64,000 bases of DNA, from NCBI RefSeq assembly GCF_001440415.1, contig NZ_LLYA01000046.1:62001-126000 (forward strand), given 5' to 3'. Position numbers and translations under genes: made by a program. Shown piece by piece: positions 26,764-38,273 of the stretch. Each line of letters begins with the position of its first letter. Within the stretch, counting starts at the first letter, position 1. The notes under the pieces are model-generated. The model had not been told where the DNA came from. It saw only the letters and a list, made by a program, of their open reading frames with translations, and did no database searches. The DNA is from Bradyrhizobium retamae (GTDB taxonomy: Bacteria > Pseudomonadota > Alphaproteobacteria > Rhizobiales > Xanthobacteraceae).

Positions 26764-27792
26764 ATGAGCGGCTTCCCGTCACCCGATCAGCTGATACGTC
26801 CGATGGTCGATCCCTTCGGCCGGACCATCCGGTATCTGCGCGTGTCGGTGACCGATCGCTGCGACCTGCGCTGCTTCTACTGCATGTCCGAGGACATGAC
26901 GTTCCTGCCGAAGAAGGATCTCCTGACGCTGGAGGAACTCGATCGGCTGTGCTCGGCCTTCATCGCCAAGGGCGTGCGCAAGATCCGCCTCACCGGTGGC
27001 GAGCCGCTGGTCCGGCGCAACGTGATGTCGCTGGTACGCTCGCTGTCGCGGCATCTTGGAAGCGGCGCGCTCGATGAGCTGACGCTGACCACCAACGGCT
27101 CGCAACTGGCGCGCTTCGCGGCCGAACTGCGCGACTGCGGCGTCCGCCGCGTCAACGTCTCGCTCGACACGCTCGATGCCGCACGGTTCCGCGCCATCAC
27201 GCGCTGGGGCGATCTCGACAAGGTTTTGGCCGGCATAGAGGCCGCGCAGGACGCAGGACTTGCGGTCAAGATCAATGCGGTGGCGCTGAAGAACGTGAAC
27301 GAGGAAGAGATCCCCTCGCTGATGGAATGGGCGCACGGCAAGGGCATGGCGTTGACGCTGATCGAAGTCATGCCGATGGGCGACATCGGCGAAGGGCGGA
27401 TCGACCAGTACGTGCCGCTGTCGCTGCTCCGTGCCCGCCTTGCGCAGCACTACACGCTGACCGATCTCGACGATGACACCGGCGGCCCCGCCCGCTACGT
27501 GCGCGTCACCGAGACCGGCGGCAAACTCGGCTTCATCACGCCGATGACGCATAATTTCTGCGAGTCCTGCAACCGCGTGCGGATCACCTGCACCGGTACG
27601 CTGCACACCTGCCTCGGCCATGAGGATGCCTCCGATCTGCGCAAGCCGTTGCGGGCCTCCGCCGACGACGACCTGCTTTCGGCAGCGATTGATCGCGCCA
27701 TCGGGCTGAAGCCGAAGGGCCACGACTTCATCATCGACCGCCGGCATAATCGCCCGAGCGTCTCGCGCCACATGAGCGTGACGGGCGGCTAG
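26764..27792 (+). CDS. moaA: GTP 3',8-cyclase (molybdenum cofactor biosynthesis)
   Basis: A 342-residue radical-SAM enzyme that starts molybdopterin synthesis from GTP. The SAM cluster cysteines are 33, 37 and 40 in CDLRCFYC. The second cluster is C-terminal in [19 protein letters not shown]. The GEPLVRR motif and the GTP site are intact. The C-terminal GG needed for activity is present (VTGG). The gene is alone here; moaC and mog-type partners are not adjacent. Confidence 0.95.
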   Translation: MSGFPSPDQLIRPMVDPFGRTIRYLRVSVTDRCDLRCFYCMSEDMTFLPKKDLLTLEELDRLCSAFIAKGVRKIRLTGGEPLVRRNVMSLVRSLSRHLGSGALDELTLTTNGSQLARFAAELRDCGVRRVNVSLDTLDAARFRAITRWGDLDKVLAGIEAAQDAGLAVKINAVALKNVNEEEIPSLMEWAHGKGMALTLIEVMPMGDIGEGRIDQYVPLSLLRARLAQHYTLTDLDDDTGGPARYVRVTETGGKLGFITPMTHNFCESCNRVRITCTGTLHTCLGHEDASDLRKPLRASADDDLLSAAIDRAIGLKPKGHDFIIDRRHNRPSVSRHMSVTGG

Positions 27793-27950
27793 TTACCGCA
27801 GCCCCATATCGTCCAACGTATTTTCCGATTGACGCTGTTGCAGCGCGCTGGAATGGTGCGGCTGCTTCACGCCAGCATGGCTGGACAGGCCACCGCACCT
27901 GAACGGAGCGGCAAAGACGGCGGAAGCGCAAAAAGGGGGGAGGACGATCG

Positions 27951-28022
27951 ATGCAATCGATCGCGACATCGGCGATGGCGTCGTGGCCACCGCCCGGGCA
28001 GGTATTATGCGGCCGTTGTTAG
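27951..28022 (+). other. Possible short leader ORF before dctQ1
   Basis: A good ribosome site (GGGGAGGACGATCG) precedes an ATG opening a 23-codon frame, MQSIATSAMASWPPPGQVLC and three more residues. It ends 16 bases inside dctQ1, in another frame. The equivalent position before dctQ2 (TTGCAATCGC after GGAGGGTCATCG) is the real start there. This is therefore either a leader peptide for coupling or the trace of a small indel at the true dctQ1 start. Confidence 0.35.
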
Positions 28023-28546
28023 CACTCAGTGCCGGCATCGATCTGCTCAACGAAAAGATCGGCAATCTCTGCAACTTTCTGGTCCTCGCAGCGTGCACGG
28101 TCAGCGCCGGCAACGCGATGATCCGCTACGCGTTCGGCTATAGCTCCAACGGCTGGCTCGAACTGCAGTGGTACATGTTCGCCATCTTCGTGATGTTCGG
28201 CGCCTCCTACACCTTCAAGCGCAACGAGCATGTTCGCGTCGAAATCTTCTATTTGATGCTCTCTGAACGCGGCCAGCTCTGGCTCGACCTGATCGGAACG
28301 CTGTGCTTCCTGATCCCGGCCTGCCTGCTGCTGACCTGGCTGTCCTGGCCGTTCTTCCTGCAAGCCTACGCCGTCGCCGAGGAATCCAGCAACGCCGGAG
28401 GCCTGTTGCGCTGGCCGATCAAGCTCGTCGTGCCCGCAGGCTTCGTGATGCTGGCGCTGCAGGGCGTCTCGGAGGTCATCAAGCGCGTCGCCGCGCTGCA
28501 GAATCTCGTGACCATCGATGCCAGGTACGAAAGACCGGTGCAATGA
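28007..28546 (+). CDS. TRAP transporter small permease, TakQ/DctQ-like (system 1)
   Basis: About 179 residues with four transmembrane helices, the small membrane subunit of a TRAP carrier. WLELQWYMFAIFVMFGASYTFKRNEHVRVEIFY is the DctQ hallmark (W-x-E-Q and the HVRVD-like motif). I use the ATG at 28007 (MRPLLALSAGIDLL) because it aligns with the start of the paralogue at 30392; a GTG at 27983 is possible. The stop overlaps the next gene's ATG (ATGA). Confidence 0.84.
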   Translation: MRPLLALSAGIDLLNEKIGNLCNFLVLAACTVSAGNAMIRYAFGYSSNGWLELQWYMFAIFVMFGASYTFKRNEHVRVEIFYLMLSERGQLWLDLIGTLCFLIPACLLLTWLSWPFFLQAYAVAEESSNAGGLLRWPIKLVVPAGFVMLALQGVSEVIKRVAALQNLVTIDARYERPVQ

Positions 28547-30150
28547 TCACGCTGGAAATGATGCCGCCGCTGATGTTCGGCGGACTTATTCTGGCGATGC
28601 TGATCGGCTTTCCCGTCGCATTCACGCTGGCGGCGGTCGGATTCTCATTCGGCTTTCTCGCGATCCATCTCGGCTTTTTCGACTTCAGCTTCATGCAGGC
28701 GATTCCGGGCCGCATCTTCGGCAGCGTGCTGGCCAACGAATTGCTGCTGGCGATCCCTTTCTTCACCTTCATGGGCGCGGTCCTCGAACGATGCGGTCTG
28801 GCCGAAGACATGCTGGATTCGATGGGCCAGTTGTTCGGCCCGGTGCGCGGCGGACTAGGCTACTCCGTCATCATCGTCGGCTTCATTCTCGGCGCGATTA
28901 CCGGCACGGTGGCGGCGCAGGTCATCGCCATGGCACTGATCTCGATGCCGGTGATGATCCGCTATGGCTACAACATGCGCTACATCACCGGCGTGCTGGC
29001 GGCCTCGGGCACCATCACCCAGTTGGTGCCACCGTCGCTGGTGCTGATCGTGTTGGCCGACCAGCTTGGCAAGTCGGTCGGCGACATGTATCTGGGCGCC
29101 TGGGGACCATCGCTATTCCAGATCGCGCTGTTCGCCGGCTACACCTTCCTTCTCGGCATCATCAAGCCGGATCACGTGCCGCCGGTGCCGAGGTCGGCGT
29201 TGACGCTGACCGGCTGGCCGCTGTGGCGAAAATGCCTGATGGGAATCATCCCCTCGGCGGTGCTGATCTTCGTCGTGCTCGGCACCATGATGCTGGGCCT
29301 GGCGACGCCGACCGAAGCCGGCGCGATGGGCGCCGTTGGCGCCGTCGTGCTTGCCGCAATACATCACAAGGAATTCAGCGCGGCCGGCAACGGGATTCTG
29401 CTGATCGGCATCGTCGCCGCAGGCGTCGGAACGATTCTCGGAATCCTCTACACGGGCAGCTTTCTGTTCAAGATCGCCTTCGCAATCACCTATCTCGCCG
29501 TGATCTGGATTTGTCTGGAAGCCGTGCGCATTCCCGACCTCCGCGACCTCATCCGTCAGGGCTATCAGTCGACGATGCGCCTCACCTCGATGGTGGTGTT
29601 CATCCTGATCGGTTCGACCTGCTTTTCCGTGGTGTTCCTCGGCGTCTCCGGCGGCGTCTGGCTGGAGCACATGCTGACCTCGGTACCCGGCGGGGTCTGG
29701 GGCTTCCTGATCTTCATCAACCTGTTCATCTTCTTCCTGGCGTTCTTCCTCGACTTCTTCGAGATCGCCTTCATCATCCTGCCGATGGTTGCGCCGATTG
29801 CGCAAAAGGTGCTGGCGCCAGTGGTCGGCGCGGATGCGGCTTTGATCTGGTTCGGCGTGATGCTGTGCGTCAACATGCAGACGTCGTTCCTGCATCCGCC
29901 GTTCGGCTTTGCGCTGTTTTACCTGCGCGGCGTGGCGCCCAAGGAAGTCAAGAGTTCCGACATCTATTGGGGAGCGATCCCCTGGATCGGCCTGCAAGTC
30001 ATCATGGTCGCGCTGGTGATCGCTTTCCCCTGGACCGTTACCGTGTTGCTGGACAAGCCGGTGAGCGCGGAGGACATCAGCAAGATCAGAATCGAGGTTC
30101 CGCAGATCGAATTGCCGCCGCTGGATTTGGGTCCGCGCAAGCAGCAGTAG
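28543..30150 (+). CDS. TRAP transporter large permease, TakM/DctM-like (system 1)
   Basis: A 535-residue membrane protein with 12 or more helices, the ion-coupled translocation subunit. Motifs include PFFTFMGAVLERCGLAEDML, GTITQLVPPSLVLIVLADQLG, GLATPTEAGAMGAVGA and MQTSFLHPPFGFALFYLRGVAP, all typical of DctM. It begins within the stop of dctQ1. The C-terminal EVPQIELPPLDLGP tail is nearly identical to that of the second system, marking a duplication. Confidence 0.92.
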   Translation: MITLEMMPPLMFGGLILAMLIGFPVAFTLAAVGFSFGFLAIHLGFFDFSFMQAIPGRIFGSVLANELLLAIPFFTFMGAVLERCGLAEDMLDSMGQLFGPVRGGLGYSVIIVGFILGAITGTVAAQVIAMALISMPVMIRYGYNMRYITGVLAASGTITQLVPPSLVLIVLADQLGKSVGDMYLGAWGPSLFQIALFAGYTFLLGIIKPDHVPPVPRSALTLTGWPLWRKCLMGIIPSAVLIFVVLGTMMLGLATPTEAGAMGAVGAVVLAAIHHKEFSAAGNGILLIGIVAAGVGTILGILYTGSFLFKIAFAITYLAVIWICLEAVRIPDLRDLIRQGYQSTMRLTSMVVFILIGSTCFSVVFLGVSGGVWLEHMLTSVPGGVWGFLIFINLFIFFLAFFLDFFEIAFIILPMVAPIAQKVLAPVVGADAALIWFGVMLCVNMQTSFLHPPFGFALFYLRGVAPKEVKSSDIYWGAIPWIGLQVIMVALVIAFPWTVTVLLDKPVSAEDISKIRIEVPQIELPPLDLGPRKQQ

Positions 30151-30391
30151 CAGTTGCGCTGGCAAACAATGACTCGTTGACCAAGTCGTGCCCACAGCCT
30201 GCCGCCTAAGCCAAGGCGCAATGGTAATTCCGCAGACAAAATATTCCCCTTCAATATCAACAAACTTCCGATTGACGGCAGCAGCGAGCGCTGGTTTGGT
30301 GCATCGGCTTCATGCTAGCTCGGCAGGATAAGCCGGCTGCGCCCAACGGCGCGGTCAAGACGGCAGAGGCGTCAGTCTGGGAGGGTCATCG

Positions 30392-30973
30392 TTGCAATCG
30401 CTCTTGAAATTGAGCCGGGGAATCGACGCGTTCACGCGGTGGACGGGCAAACGCCTGGCGTGGCTCATTCTGATAGCCGTGCTCATCTCGGCCACCAACG
30501 CGATCGTGCGCAAGACTTTCGACGTGTCGTCGAATTCCTGGCTGGAGCTGCAGTGGGTGCTGTTCGGCGTTGTCTTTCTGCTGTGCTCGCCGTGGACGAT
30601 GCTCGACAACGAGCACATCCGCATCGATATCGTAAACAACCTGTTTTCCAAGCGCTGGCGGGATATCGTCGATATCATCGGCCACGTATTTTTCCTGATG
30701 CCACTCTGCATCGTGATGATCATCACCGGCGGTCCGTTTTTCATGCGCTCGGTTGAAATCAACGAACAGTCCGGCAATGCCGGTGGTCTGCCACAGTGGC
30801 CGGCCAAATCGCTGATCATCATCGGGTTCGTGTTCCTGTTCGCTCAAGGCATTTCCGAACTGATCAAGCGAATCGCCGTGATGCGCGGCCTGATTCCGGA
30901 TCCACACGCATCGCAGATGCATGCTCTCGAAGCCGAGGTCGAACACCTCGTCGAGGCGATCGAAAAACGCTGA
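30392..30973 (+). CDS. TRAP transporter small permease, TakQ/DctQ-like (system 2)
   Basis: A 193-residue paralogue of the gene at 28007 with four transmembrane helices and the motif WLELQWVLFGVVFLLCSPWTMLDNEHIRIDIV. The TTG start at 30392 is supported by GGAGGGTCATCG immediately upstream and by alignment with the paralogue. A charged C-terminal helix (HALEAEVEHLVEAIEKR) may be a coiled coil. It lies 29 bases before its large subunit. The 241-base spacer before it holds no gene and presumably its own promoter. Confidence 0.86.
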   Translation: MQSLLKLSRGIDAFTRWTGKRLAWLILIAVLISATNAIVRKTFDVSSNSWLELQWVLFGVVFLLCSPWTMLDNEHIRIDIVNNLFSKRWRDIVDIIGHVFFLMPLCIVMIITGGPFFMRSVEINEQSGNAGGLPQWPAKSLIIIGFVFLFAQGISELIKRIAVMRGLIPDPHASQMHALEAEVEHLVEAIEKR

Positions 30974-31002
30974 TCGTCGGCGCGCGATCTCAGGGGGACT
31001 AG

Positions 31003-32658
31003 ATGACTGCTTTTCTCATCGCCAACATGGCGCCGATCATGTTCGCGTCACTGGTGATTATCCTGCTGCTGGGCTATCCGGCGGCATTTTCGCTCGGCGC
31101 GGTTGGACTGATCTTCGCCTTCGTCGGCATCGAGCTGGGCGAGTTCCGGCCGGACTTCCTGCAAGCGCTGCCTGAGCGCGTCTACGGCGTGATGAACAAC
31201 GACACGCTGCTCGCCATTCCGTTCTTCACATTCATGGGGCTGGTGCTCGAACGGTCGGGCATGGCCGAGGATCTGCTCGATACTATCGGACAATTGTTCG
31301 GCACGATCCGCGGCGGCCTCGCCTATGCCGTCATTTTCGTCGGCGCGTTGCTCGCGGCGACCACAGGTGTCGTTGCCGCTTCCGTCATCTCGATGGGCCT
31401 CATCTCGCTGCCGATCATGTTGCGCTATGGCTACGACCGAAGGATGGCGTCCGGCGTCATCGCCGCTTCCGGTACGCTGGCGCAGATCATTCCTCCCTCT
31501 CTCGTCCTGATCGTGATGGCCGACCAGCTCGGCAAGTCGGTCGGCGACATGTACGAGGGCGCGTTCATCCCGGGAATGGTGCTCGCTGGCTTGTATGCCG
31601 GCTACGCGTTCCTGGTAAGCATGATCTTTCCCAAGGCTGCTCCGGGTCTGCCAGTGGAAGCGGTCGGTTTCCGTGAGCCTGATGGCAGCCGCGGACTTTG
31701 GTCGCTCGGCGTCCTCTTCATAGCGAGTTGCGTTTTCGGCTGGTTCATGATGCGCCATTCGGAATCGCGCGGCGCCGATTACGTCGTGCTCAGCATGTTC
31801 TATGGCATCCTGTTCGCCTTCTTCGTGGCTGTGGTGAACTGGTTGATCCACAAGGTTTCCGGCTTCCGCTTTCTCTCCGCGATGGCGCAGCAAACCACGT
31901 TCGTGATGGTACCGCCGCTATTCCTGATCTTCCTGGTGCTCGGCACCATCTTCATCGGTGTCGCCACGCCGACCGAAGGCGGCGCGATGGGCGCGGCCGG
32001 TGCACTCATTCTCGGCGCCGCCAAGCGCCGGCTGAGCTGGGATCTGATCCGGCAAGCGACGGAATCGACGGCCAAGCTGTCGGCCTTCGTGATCTTCATC
32101 CTGATCGGCGCGCGCGTTTTCTCGCTGACGTTCTACGGCGTGAACGGCCACATCTGGGTCGAGCATCTCTTGACCTCCCTGCCCGGCGGCCAGATCGGCT
32201 TCCTCCTTTTCGTCAACGCCCTCGTCTTCGTCCTGGCCTTCTTCCTCGACTTCTTCGAACTGGCCTTCATCATCATTCCGTTGCTCGGACCCGCGGCGGA
32301 AAAGCTCGGCATCGACCTGATCTGGTTCGGCATCATCCTTGGCGTCAACATGCAGACGTCGTTCATGCACCCGCCGTTCGGCTTCGCGCTGTTCTATCTG
32401 CGATCGGTGGCGCCGAAGGAATCCTATATCGACCGCATCACCGGCAAGCGCATGGATCCTGTGACGACCGGCCAGATCTATTGGGGCGCGGTGCCGTTCG
32501 TCGTCATTCAGGTCGTCATGGTGGTGCTGGTCATCATGTTCCCGGGGATGGTGATGCACTACAAGGGCGCGGCGTCGACCATCGATCCGAACTCGATCAA
32601 GATCGAGGTGCCGCAGATCGAATTGCCGCCGCTGGATTTCGGGCAGCCCAAACAATAG
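31003..32658 (+). CDS. TRAP transporter large permease, TakM/DctM-like (system 2)
   Basis: A 551-residue DctM-type membrane protein, paralogous to 28543-30150. It shows PFFTFMGLVLERSGMAEDLL, GTLAQIIPPSLVLIVMADQLG, GVATPTEGGAMGAAGA and MQTSFMHPPFGFALFYLRSVAP. An insertion relative to system 1 lies near residue 465 (ESYIDRITGKRMDPVTTGQ). The gene ends at a strong intrinsic terminator shared with the convergent receptor gene. Confidence 0.92.
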   Translation: MTAFLIANMAPIMFASLVIILLLGYPAAFSLGAVGLIFAFVGIELGEFRPDFLQALPERVYGVMNNDTLLAIPFFTFMGLVLERSGMAEDLLDTIGQLFGTIRGGLAYAVIFVGALLAATTGVVAASVISMGLISLPIMLRYGYDRRMASGVIAASGTLAQIIPPSLVLIVMADQLGKSVGDMYEGAFIPGMVLAGLYAGYAFLVSMIFPKAAPGLPVEAVGFREPDGSRGLWSLGVLFIASCVFGWFMMRHSESRGADYVVLSMFYGILFAFFVAVVNWLIHKVSGFRFLSAMAQQTTFVMVPPLFLIFLVLGTIFIGVATPTEGGAMGAAGALILGAAKRRLSWDLIRQATESTAKLSAFVIFILIGARVFSLTFYGVNGHIWVEHLLTSLPGGQIGFLLFVNALVFVLAFFLDFFELAFIIIPLLGPAAEKLGIDLIWFGIILGVNMQTSFMHPPFGFALFYLRSVAPKESYIDRITGKRMDPVTTGQIYWGAVPFVVIQVVMVVLVIMFPGMVMHYKGAASTIDPNSIKIEVPQIELPPLDFGQPKQ

Positions 32659-32696
32659 CGCCCCGGCTCACATCATCCGCTTCCCCCAAACAAAGA

Positions 32697-32725
32697 ACCC
32701 CGGAGCTTTCGCTCCGGGGTTTTTT
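32697..32725. terminator. Intrinsic terminator between convergent TRAP genes
   Basis: ACCCCGGAGC-TTTC-GCTCCGGGGT is a perfect 10-bp stem with a UUCG-like tetraloop, followed by TTTTTT on the plus strand. It lies 38 bases after the second dctM stop and 21 bases from the stop of the convergent receptor gene. Confidence 0.9.
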
Positions 32726-32746
32726 GCTTTGGCAAGTTCGACGAAA

Positions 32747-33835
<1,089 letters not shown>

Positions 33836-33941
33836 ATTTCATCCCTTTTGGTTGTGCCGGTCAGCCTTCGTCTCGAGGCTTGGGATCGAGCATGGAACAT
33901 CCGGCCGCCAATTTCCATAAGTAATTGGATGGAAACGCGAA

Positions 33942-33972
33942 AAAGCCCGACCTTCTTGCGAAGGCCGGGCTT
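33942..33972 (-). terminator. Intrinsic terminator of receptor B
   Basis: On the minus strand AAGCCCGGCCTT and AAGGTCGGGCTT pair around CGCAAG, followed by TTTCGCG. It lies about 36 bases after the receptor B stop and separates the two receptor genes. Confidence 0.75.
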
Positions 33973-34007
33973 CCTCGTAAGCTGTTGGGATAGGTATCGG
34001 GCTCCGA

Positions 34008-35096
<1,089 letters not shown>

Positions 35097-35277
35097 TCAA
35101 GCTCTCCTTCGGGTCGTTTCCCAAATTTCCTCGAGCGTTCCTCCGGCGGGACGAATTCCACGGCATCCGGGGCGCTCTGGCGGGGGCGCTTTAACACGGA
35201 AGTTCGCGTTCGAAAACGCGACAAAGGCATGACTGCACTGATTAAACGAAAGTCGTATGGGCGAGAACAAAGCAGCT

Positions 35278-36411
35278 TCAGGCTGCGGCAATCGCGCCCT
35301 GAAGCTGGTCGCGAACCTTGGTCCCGATGGCCCGGTAGACCGCGGCATGCGGGCCATCAGGCTCGCTCGCCACAACCGGATTACCTTCATCCGAGGTGGT
35401 CCGGATCGACATGTGCAGCGGGATTTCGCCCAGGAATGGGACACCCAGCCGCTCCGCCTCATGGCGCGCGCCGCCATGGCCGAAAATGTCCGAGCGCGTG
35501 CCGCACTCGGGACACTGGAAATAACTCATGTTCTCGACAATGCCGAGCACCGGCACGTTGACCTTCTTGAACATCGCAAGCCCCCGCCGCGCGTCGATCA
35601 GGGAGAGGTCCTGCGGAGTTGAGATAATCACCGCTCCCTTCAGCGGCACGTTCTGCGCCAGGGTCAATTGCGCGTCCCCCGTACCGGGCGGCATGTCGAC
35701 GACGAGAATATCGAGCGTGCCCCACGCCACGTCACGCAGCATCTGGGTGATCGCCGACATCACCATCGGCCCGCGCCAGATCATCGCGGTGTCTTCCTCG
35801 ACTAGGAAGCCGATCGACATGATCGAAAGCCCGAAACGCTTGATCGGAATCATTTTGCGGTCGTCGTTGAGCTGCGGCTTCTCATTGATGCCGGTGAGCC
35901 GCGGCACTGAGGGGCCGTAAATGTCGGCATCGAGCAGCCCGACGCGCAGGCCGAGGTCGCGCAGGCCAAGCGCCAAATTGAGCGCGGTGGTCGACTTGCC
36001 GACACCGCCCTTGCCCGAGGCCACGGCGATGACGGCGGCAACGCCAGGAATTTCCGCCTGCTTCGACATCGGCGACGCCGCGCCCTGCGGCGGGCGGTGG
36101 GCGGAAGCGGGTTGCACGCCATGCGCATGCCGATGCGCCGCGGGCGCGGCCTGCGGAGCACCGGGCTTGCGCTCGGCCGTGAGCGCGATCATCGCCGTGC
36201 TGACACCGGGGATCGCGCGCACTGCAGCTTCGGCTTGCGCGCGCACGCTTTCCCAGGCTCTAGCCTCGGCAGCGTCGACATTGATGGAGAAGAACACCTT
36301 GCCGTCGGTGACCGAGATCGCCGACAGCACGTTGGCATTGGTCAGTGGCGCGCCGCGCGGCGAGGCCACCCGGCTGAGGGCATCGAGAACCTGTTGCTGT
36401 GTTACCCTCAC
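35278..36411 (-). CDS. apbC: Mrp/NBP35-family Fe-S cluster carrier ATPase (ApbC)
   Basis: A 377-residue P-loop ATPase that carries and transfers Fe-S clusters. An N-terminal MIP18-like domain (residues about 1-95) is followed by a His/Ala/Pro-rich linker. The ATPase has the deviant Walker A GKGGVGKST. YFQCPECGT is the C-x2-C that bridges a cluster between protomers. The start is a GTG at 36411 with AGGAG eight bases upstream. Upstream in-frame codons to 36513 lie in a dispersed repeat and are not credible coding. Confidence 0.9.
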   Translation of the reverse strand: MRVTQQQVLDALSRVASPRGAPLTNANVLSAISVTDGKVFFSINVDAAEARAWESVRAQAEAAVRAIPGVSTAMIALTAERKPGAPQAAPAAHRHAHGVQPASAHRPPQGAASPMSKQAEIPGVAAVIAVASGKGGVGKSTTALNLALGLRDLGLRVGLLDADIYGPSVPRLTGINEKPQLNDDRKMIPIKRFGLSIMSIGFLVEEDTAMIWRGPMVMSAITQMLRDVAWGTLDILVVDMPPGTGDAQLTLAQNVPLKGAVIISTPQDLSLIDARRGLAMFKKVNVPVLGIVENMSYFQCPECGTRSDIFGHGGARHEAERLGVPFLGEIPLHMSIRTTSDEGNPVVASEPDGPHAAVYRAIGTKVRDQLQGAIAAA

Positions 36412-36466
36412 TCGCGCATCTCCTGAAGCCCTTGCAGTTCCGAGCGAGAACCGGGCCCTACTCGCT

Positions 36467-36530
36467 TGTTTTGACGCGCATTCTTGCCGCGAACCCGACC
36501 CGCTCCGGACCAAGTCCGAAAGCGGAGCCG
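36467..36530 (-). repeat. Dispersed intergenic repeat, copy C (degenerate)
   Basis: Read on the minus strand it contains GGACTTGG, GGGTTCGCGG and AAGAATGCGCGTCAAAAC, matching copies A and B with substitutions. It lies just upstream of apbC. Confidence 0.5.
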
Positions 36531-36587
36531 CGTTCCAAGACGCTATGCCAGTCTGATGCGACCCATAGAGCGGTTCAGCACAAAAGG

Positions 36588-37025
36588 CTATCTCGCTCCT
36601 ACGTCATCCCGCCGCTCCGCGGGGCCGGCAGCCGCCTGCTCCTTCGCCGCCTCGTAGTTCAGCTCGATCATCACGCCATTGGGGTCATTGACGAAGATCT
36701 GCCAGAGGTCACCGCCCGGAACCTGCCGGGAGTCGTACGCCATGCCCTTCTGCTCCAGCCGCCGCTTCATGCCGTCAAAGCCATAGCTGGCAAACGCGAC
36801 ATGGTGGACAACGCCGGAATCGGGCTTTTGCGGCTCGTCGGTCTTGGAAATATCGACGAGGTGCACCACCGCCTTGCCCTCGCTGTACATCCACGCCCCG
36901 GGAAATGCGAAGTTGGGCCGGGCGCCCTTTTCCAGGCCCAGAATGTCCTCATAGAACCGGACCGTATCGGCAAGGTTGCGGGTCCGGATGTTGAAATGGT
37001 CGAGCACGCCCACGCTGACGCCCAT
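36588..37025 (-). CDS. VOC-superfamily protein
   Basis: A 145-residue single VOC module starting MGVSVGVLDHFNIRTRNLADTVRFYEDILGLE. LFVNDPNGVMIELNYEA carries the C-terminal metal-binding Glu, and HFN and VHHVAF supply candidate His ligands. The length and DLWQIFVNDPNGVMIE block resemble extradiol-type or lactoylglutathione lyase-like enzymes. Substrate is not assigned. The C-terminal Ala/Gly/Arg tail is poorly conserved in such proteins. Confidence 0.83.
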   Translation of the reverse strand: MGVSVGVLDHFNIRTRNLADTVRFYEDILGLEKGARPNFAFPGAWMYSEGKAVVHLVDISKTDEPQKPDSGVVHHVAFASYGFDGMKRRLEQKGMAYDSRQVPGGDLWQIFVNDPNGVMIELNYEAAKEQAAAGPAERRDDVGAR

Positions 37026-37198
37026 GCGATGTCACTCCCTTTTTTGTGAGGTTCTTGAGGAACCTATCCTAGCACGAATCCGGCCCCGCCCACCAACGAA
37101 GGCGTTGCCCTCCCCTGCGCAGCGGTTATGGTGCGGCTCCTCCAAAAACACCATCCGGCCGGCCCAACGTCGCCGGCGAAAACTCCAAGGTAACTCAC

Positions 37199-38071
37199 AT
37201 GGCTAAAGTCGCTTTTCTCGGTCTCGGCGTAATGGGCTTCCCCATGGCAGGACATCTGGCGAAAAAAGGCGGCCACGAGGTGACCGTGTACAACCGGACC
37301 GGGGCCAAGGCGAAGGAGTGGACGGACAAGTTCGGCGGGCGCACAGCGCCCACGCCGAAGGCCGCAGCCGAAGGTCAGGATTTCGTGATGTGCTGCGTCG
37401 GCAACGACAATGACCTGCGCGCGGTCACGATCGGCACTGATGGCGCCTTCGCCGGCATGAAAAAGGGCGCGGTATTCGTCGACCACACCACCGCCTCCGC
37501 CGAAGTCGCCCGCGAGCTCGATGCCGCTGCCGTCAAGGCCGGCTTCAAGTTCATCGACGCGCCGGTGTCCGGCGGCCAGGCGGGTGCGGAAAATGGCGTG
37601 CTGACGGTGATGTGCGGCGGCAAGGAAGACGCCTATGCCGCTGCCGAGCCGATCATTTCCGGCGCTTACGCAAGGATGTGCAAACTGCTCGGGCCCGCCG
37701 GCGCCGGACAGCTCACCAAAATGGTCAACCAGATCTGCATCGCAGGTCTCGTCCAGGGCCTGTCGGAAGGCATTCACTTCGCCAAGAAGTCCGGACTCGA
37801 CGTTGCGGCCGTGATCGAGACCATCTCCAAGGGCGCGGCGCAGTCCTGGCAGATGGAGAACCGCTACAAGACCATGAATGACGGCAAGTTCGACTTCGGC
37901 TTCGCCGTCGAATGGATGCGCAAGGACCTCTCGATCTGCATCAGCGAGGCCCGCCGCAACGGCGCCAACCTGCCGGTGACCGCCCTCGTCGATCAGTTCT
38001 ACGCCGAGGTCGAGAAGATGGGCGGCAAGCGCTGGGACACGTCGAGCCTTTTGGCCCGGCTGGAACGGTGA
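37199..38071 (+). CDS. 3-hydroxyisobutyrate dehydrogenase-family oxidoreductase
   Basis: A 290-residue beta-hydroxyacid dehydrogenase. VAFLGLGVMGFPMAGHLA is the Rossmann GxGxxG, FIDAPVSGGQAGAENG holds the substrate-binding signature, and GAGQLTKMVNQICIAG carries the catalytic Lys and Asn. Members oxidise 3-hydroxyisobutyrate, tartronate semialdehyde, L-serine or succinate semialdehyde analogues. The sequence alone does not separate these. A terminator hairpin follows 33 bases after the stop. Confidence 0.9.
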   Translation: MAKVAFLGLGVMGFPMAGHLAKKGGHEVTVYNRTGAKAKEWTDKFGGRTAPTPKAAAEGQDFVMCCVGNDNDLRAVTIGTDGAFAGMKKGAVFVDHTTASAEVARELDAAAVKAGFKFIDAPVSGGQAGAENGVLTVMCGGKEDAYAAAEPIISGAYARMCKLLGPAGAGQLTKMVNQICIAGLVQGLSEGIHFAKKSGLDVAAVIETISKGAAQSWQMENRYKTMNDGKFDFGFAVEWMRKDLSICISEARRNGANLPVTALVDQFYAEVEKMGGKRWDTSSLLARLER

Positions 38072-38103
38072 GTTAAAGAAACAGGTTAAGACAAAGCACA
38101 AAG

Positions 38104-38134
38104 CCCCCGCTTCTTATCCTGTCAGAAGCGGGGG
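38104..38134 (+). terminator. Probable intrinsic terminator
   Basis: CCCCCGCTTCT and AGAAGCGGGGG form a perfect 11-bp stem with a nine-base loop, followed by TTCCGTCTG. It ends the dehydrogenase transcript before the histidine kinase gene. Confidence 0.65.
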
Positions 38135-38273
38135 TTCCGTCTGCCCGACAGGTTAATTTTAACTTCCCGTTTACGAGAATTTTTAGCTCTTTAAGTCATC
38201 GCTTAATGATTTAGCGGCACAGATAGACAATGCAAAAGCCCGTGCGGTTCGCGGGCAGGATTTGTGTTGTTCC

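Noticed and set aside
28518..30209. 563-codon plus-strand frame overlapping the first TRAP large permease
   Set aside because: It is an Arg/His-rich alternative frame of dctM; the correct frame has full transmembrane and DctM motifs.
38180..38205. Possible CtrA box upstream of the histidine kinase
   Set aside because: The TTAA half-sites are eight bases apart (TTAAGTCATCGCTTAA), not the required seven.
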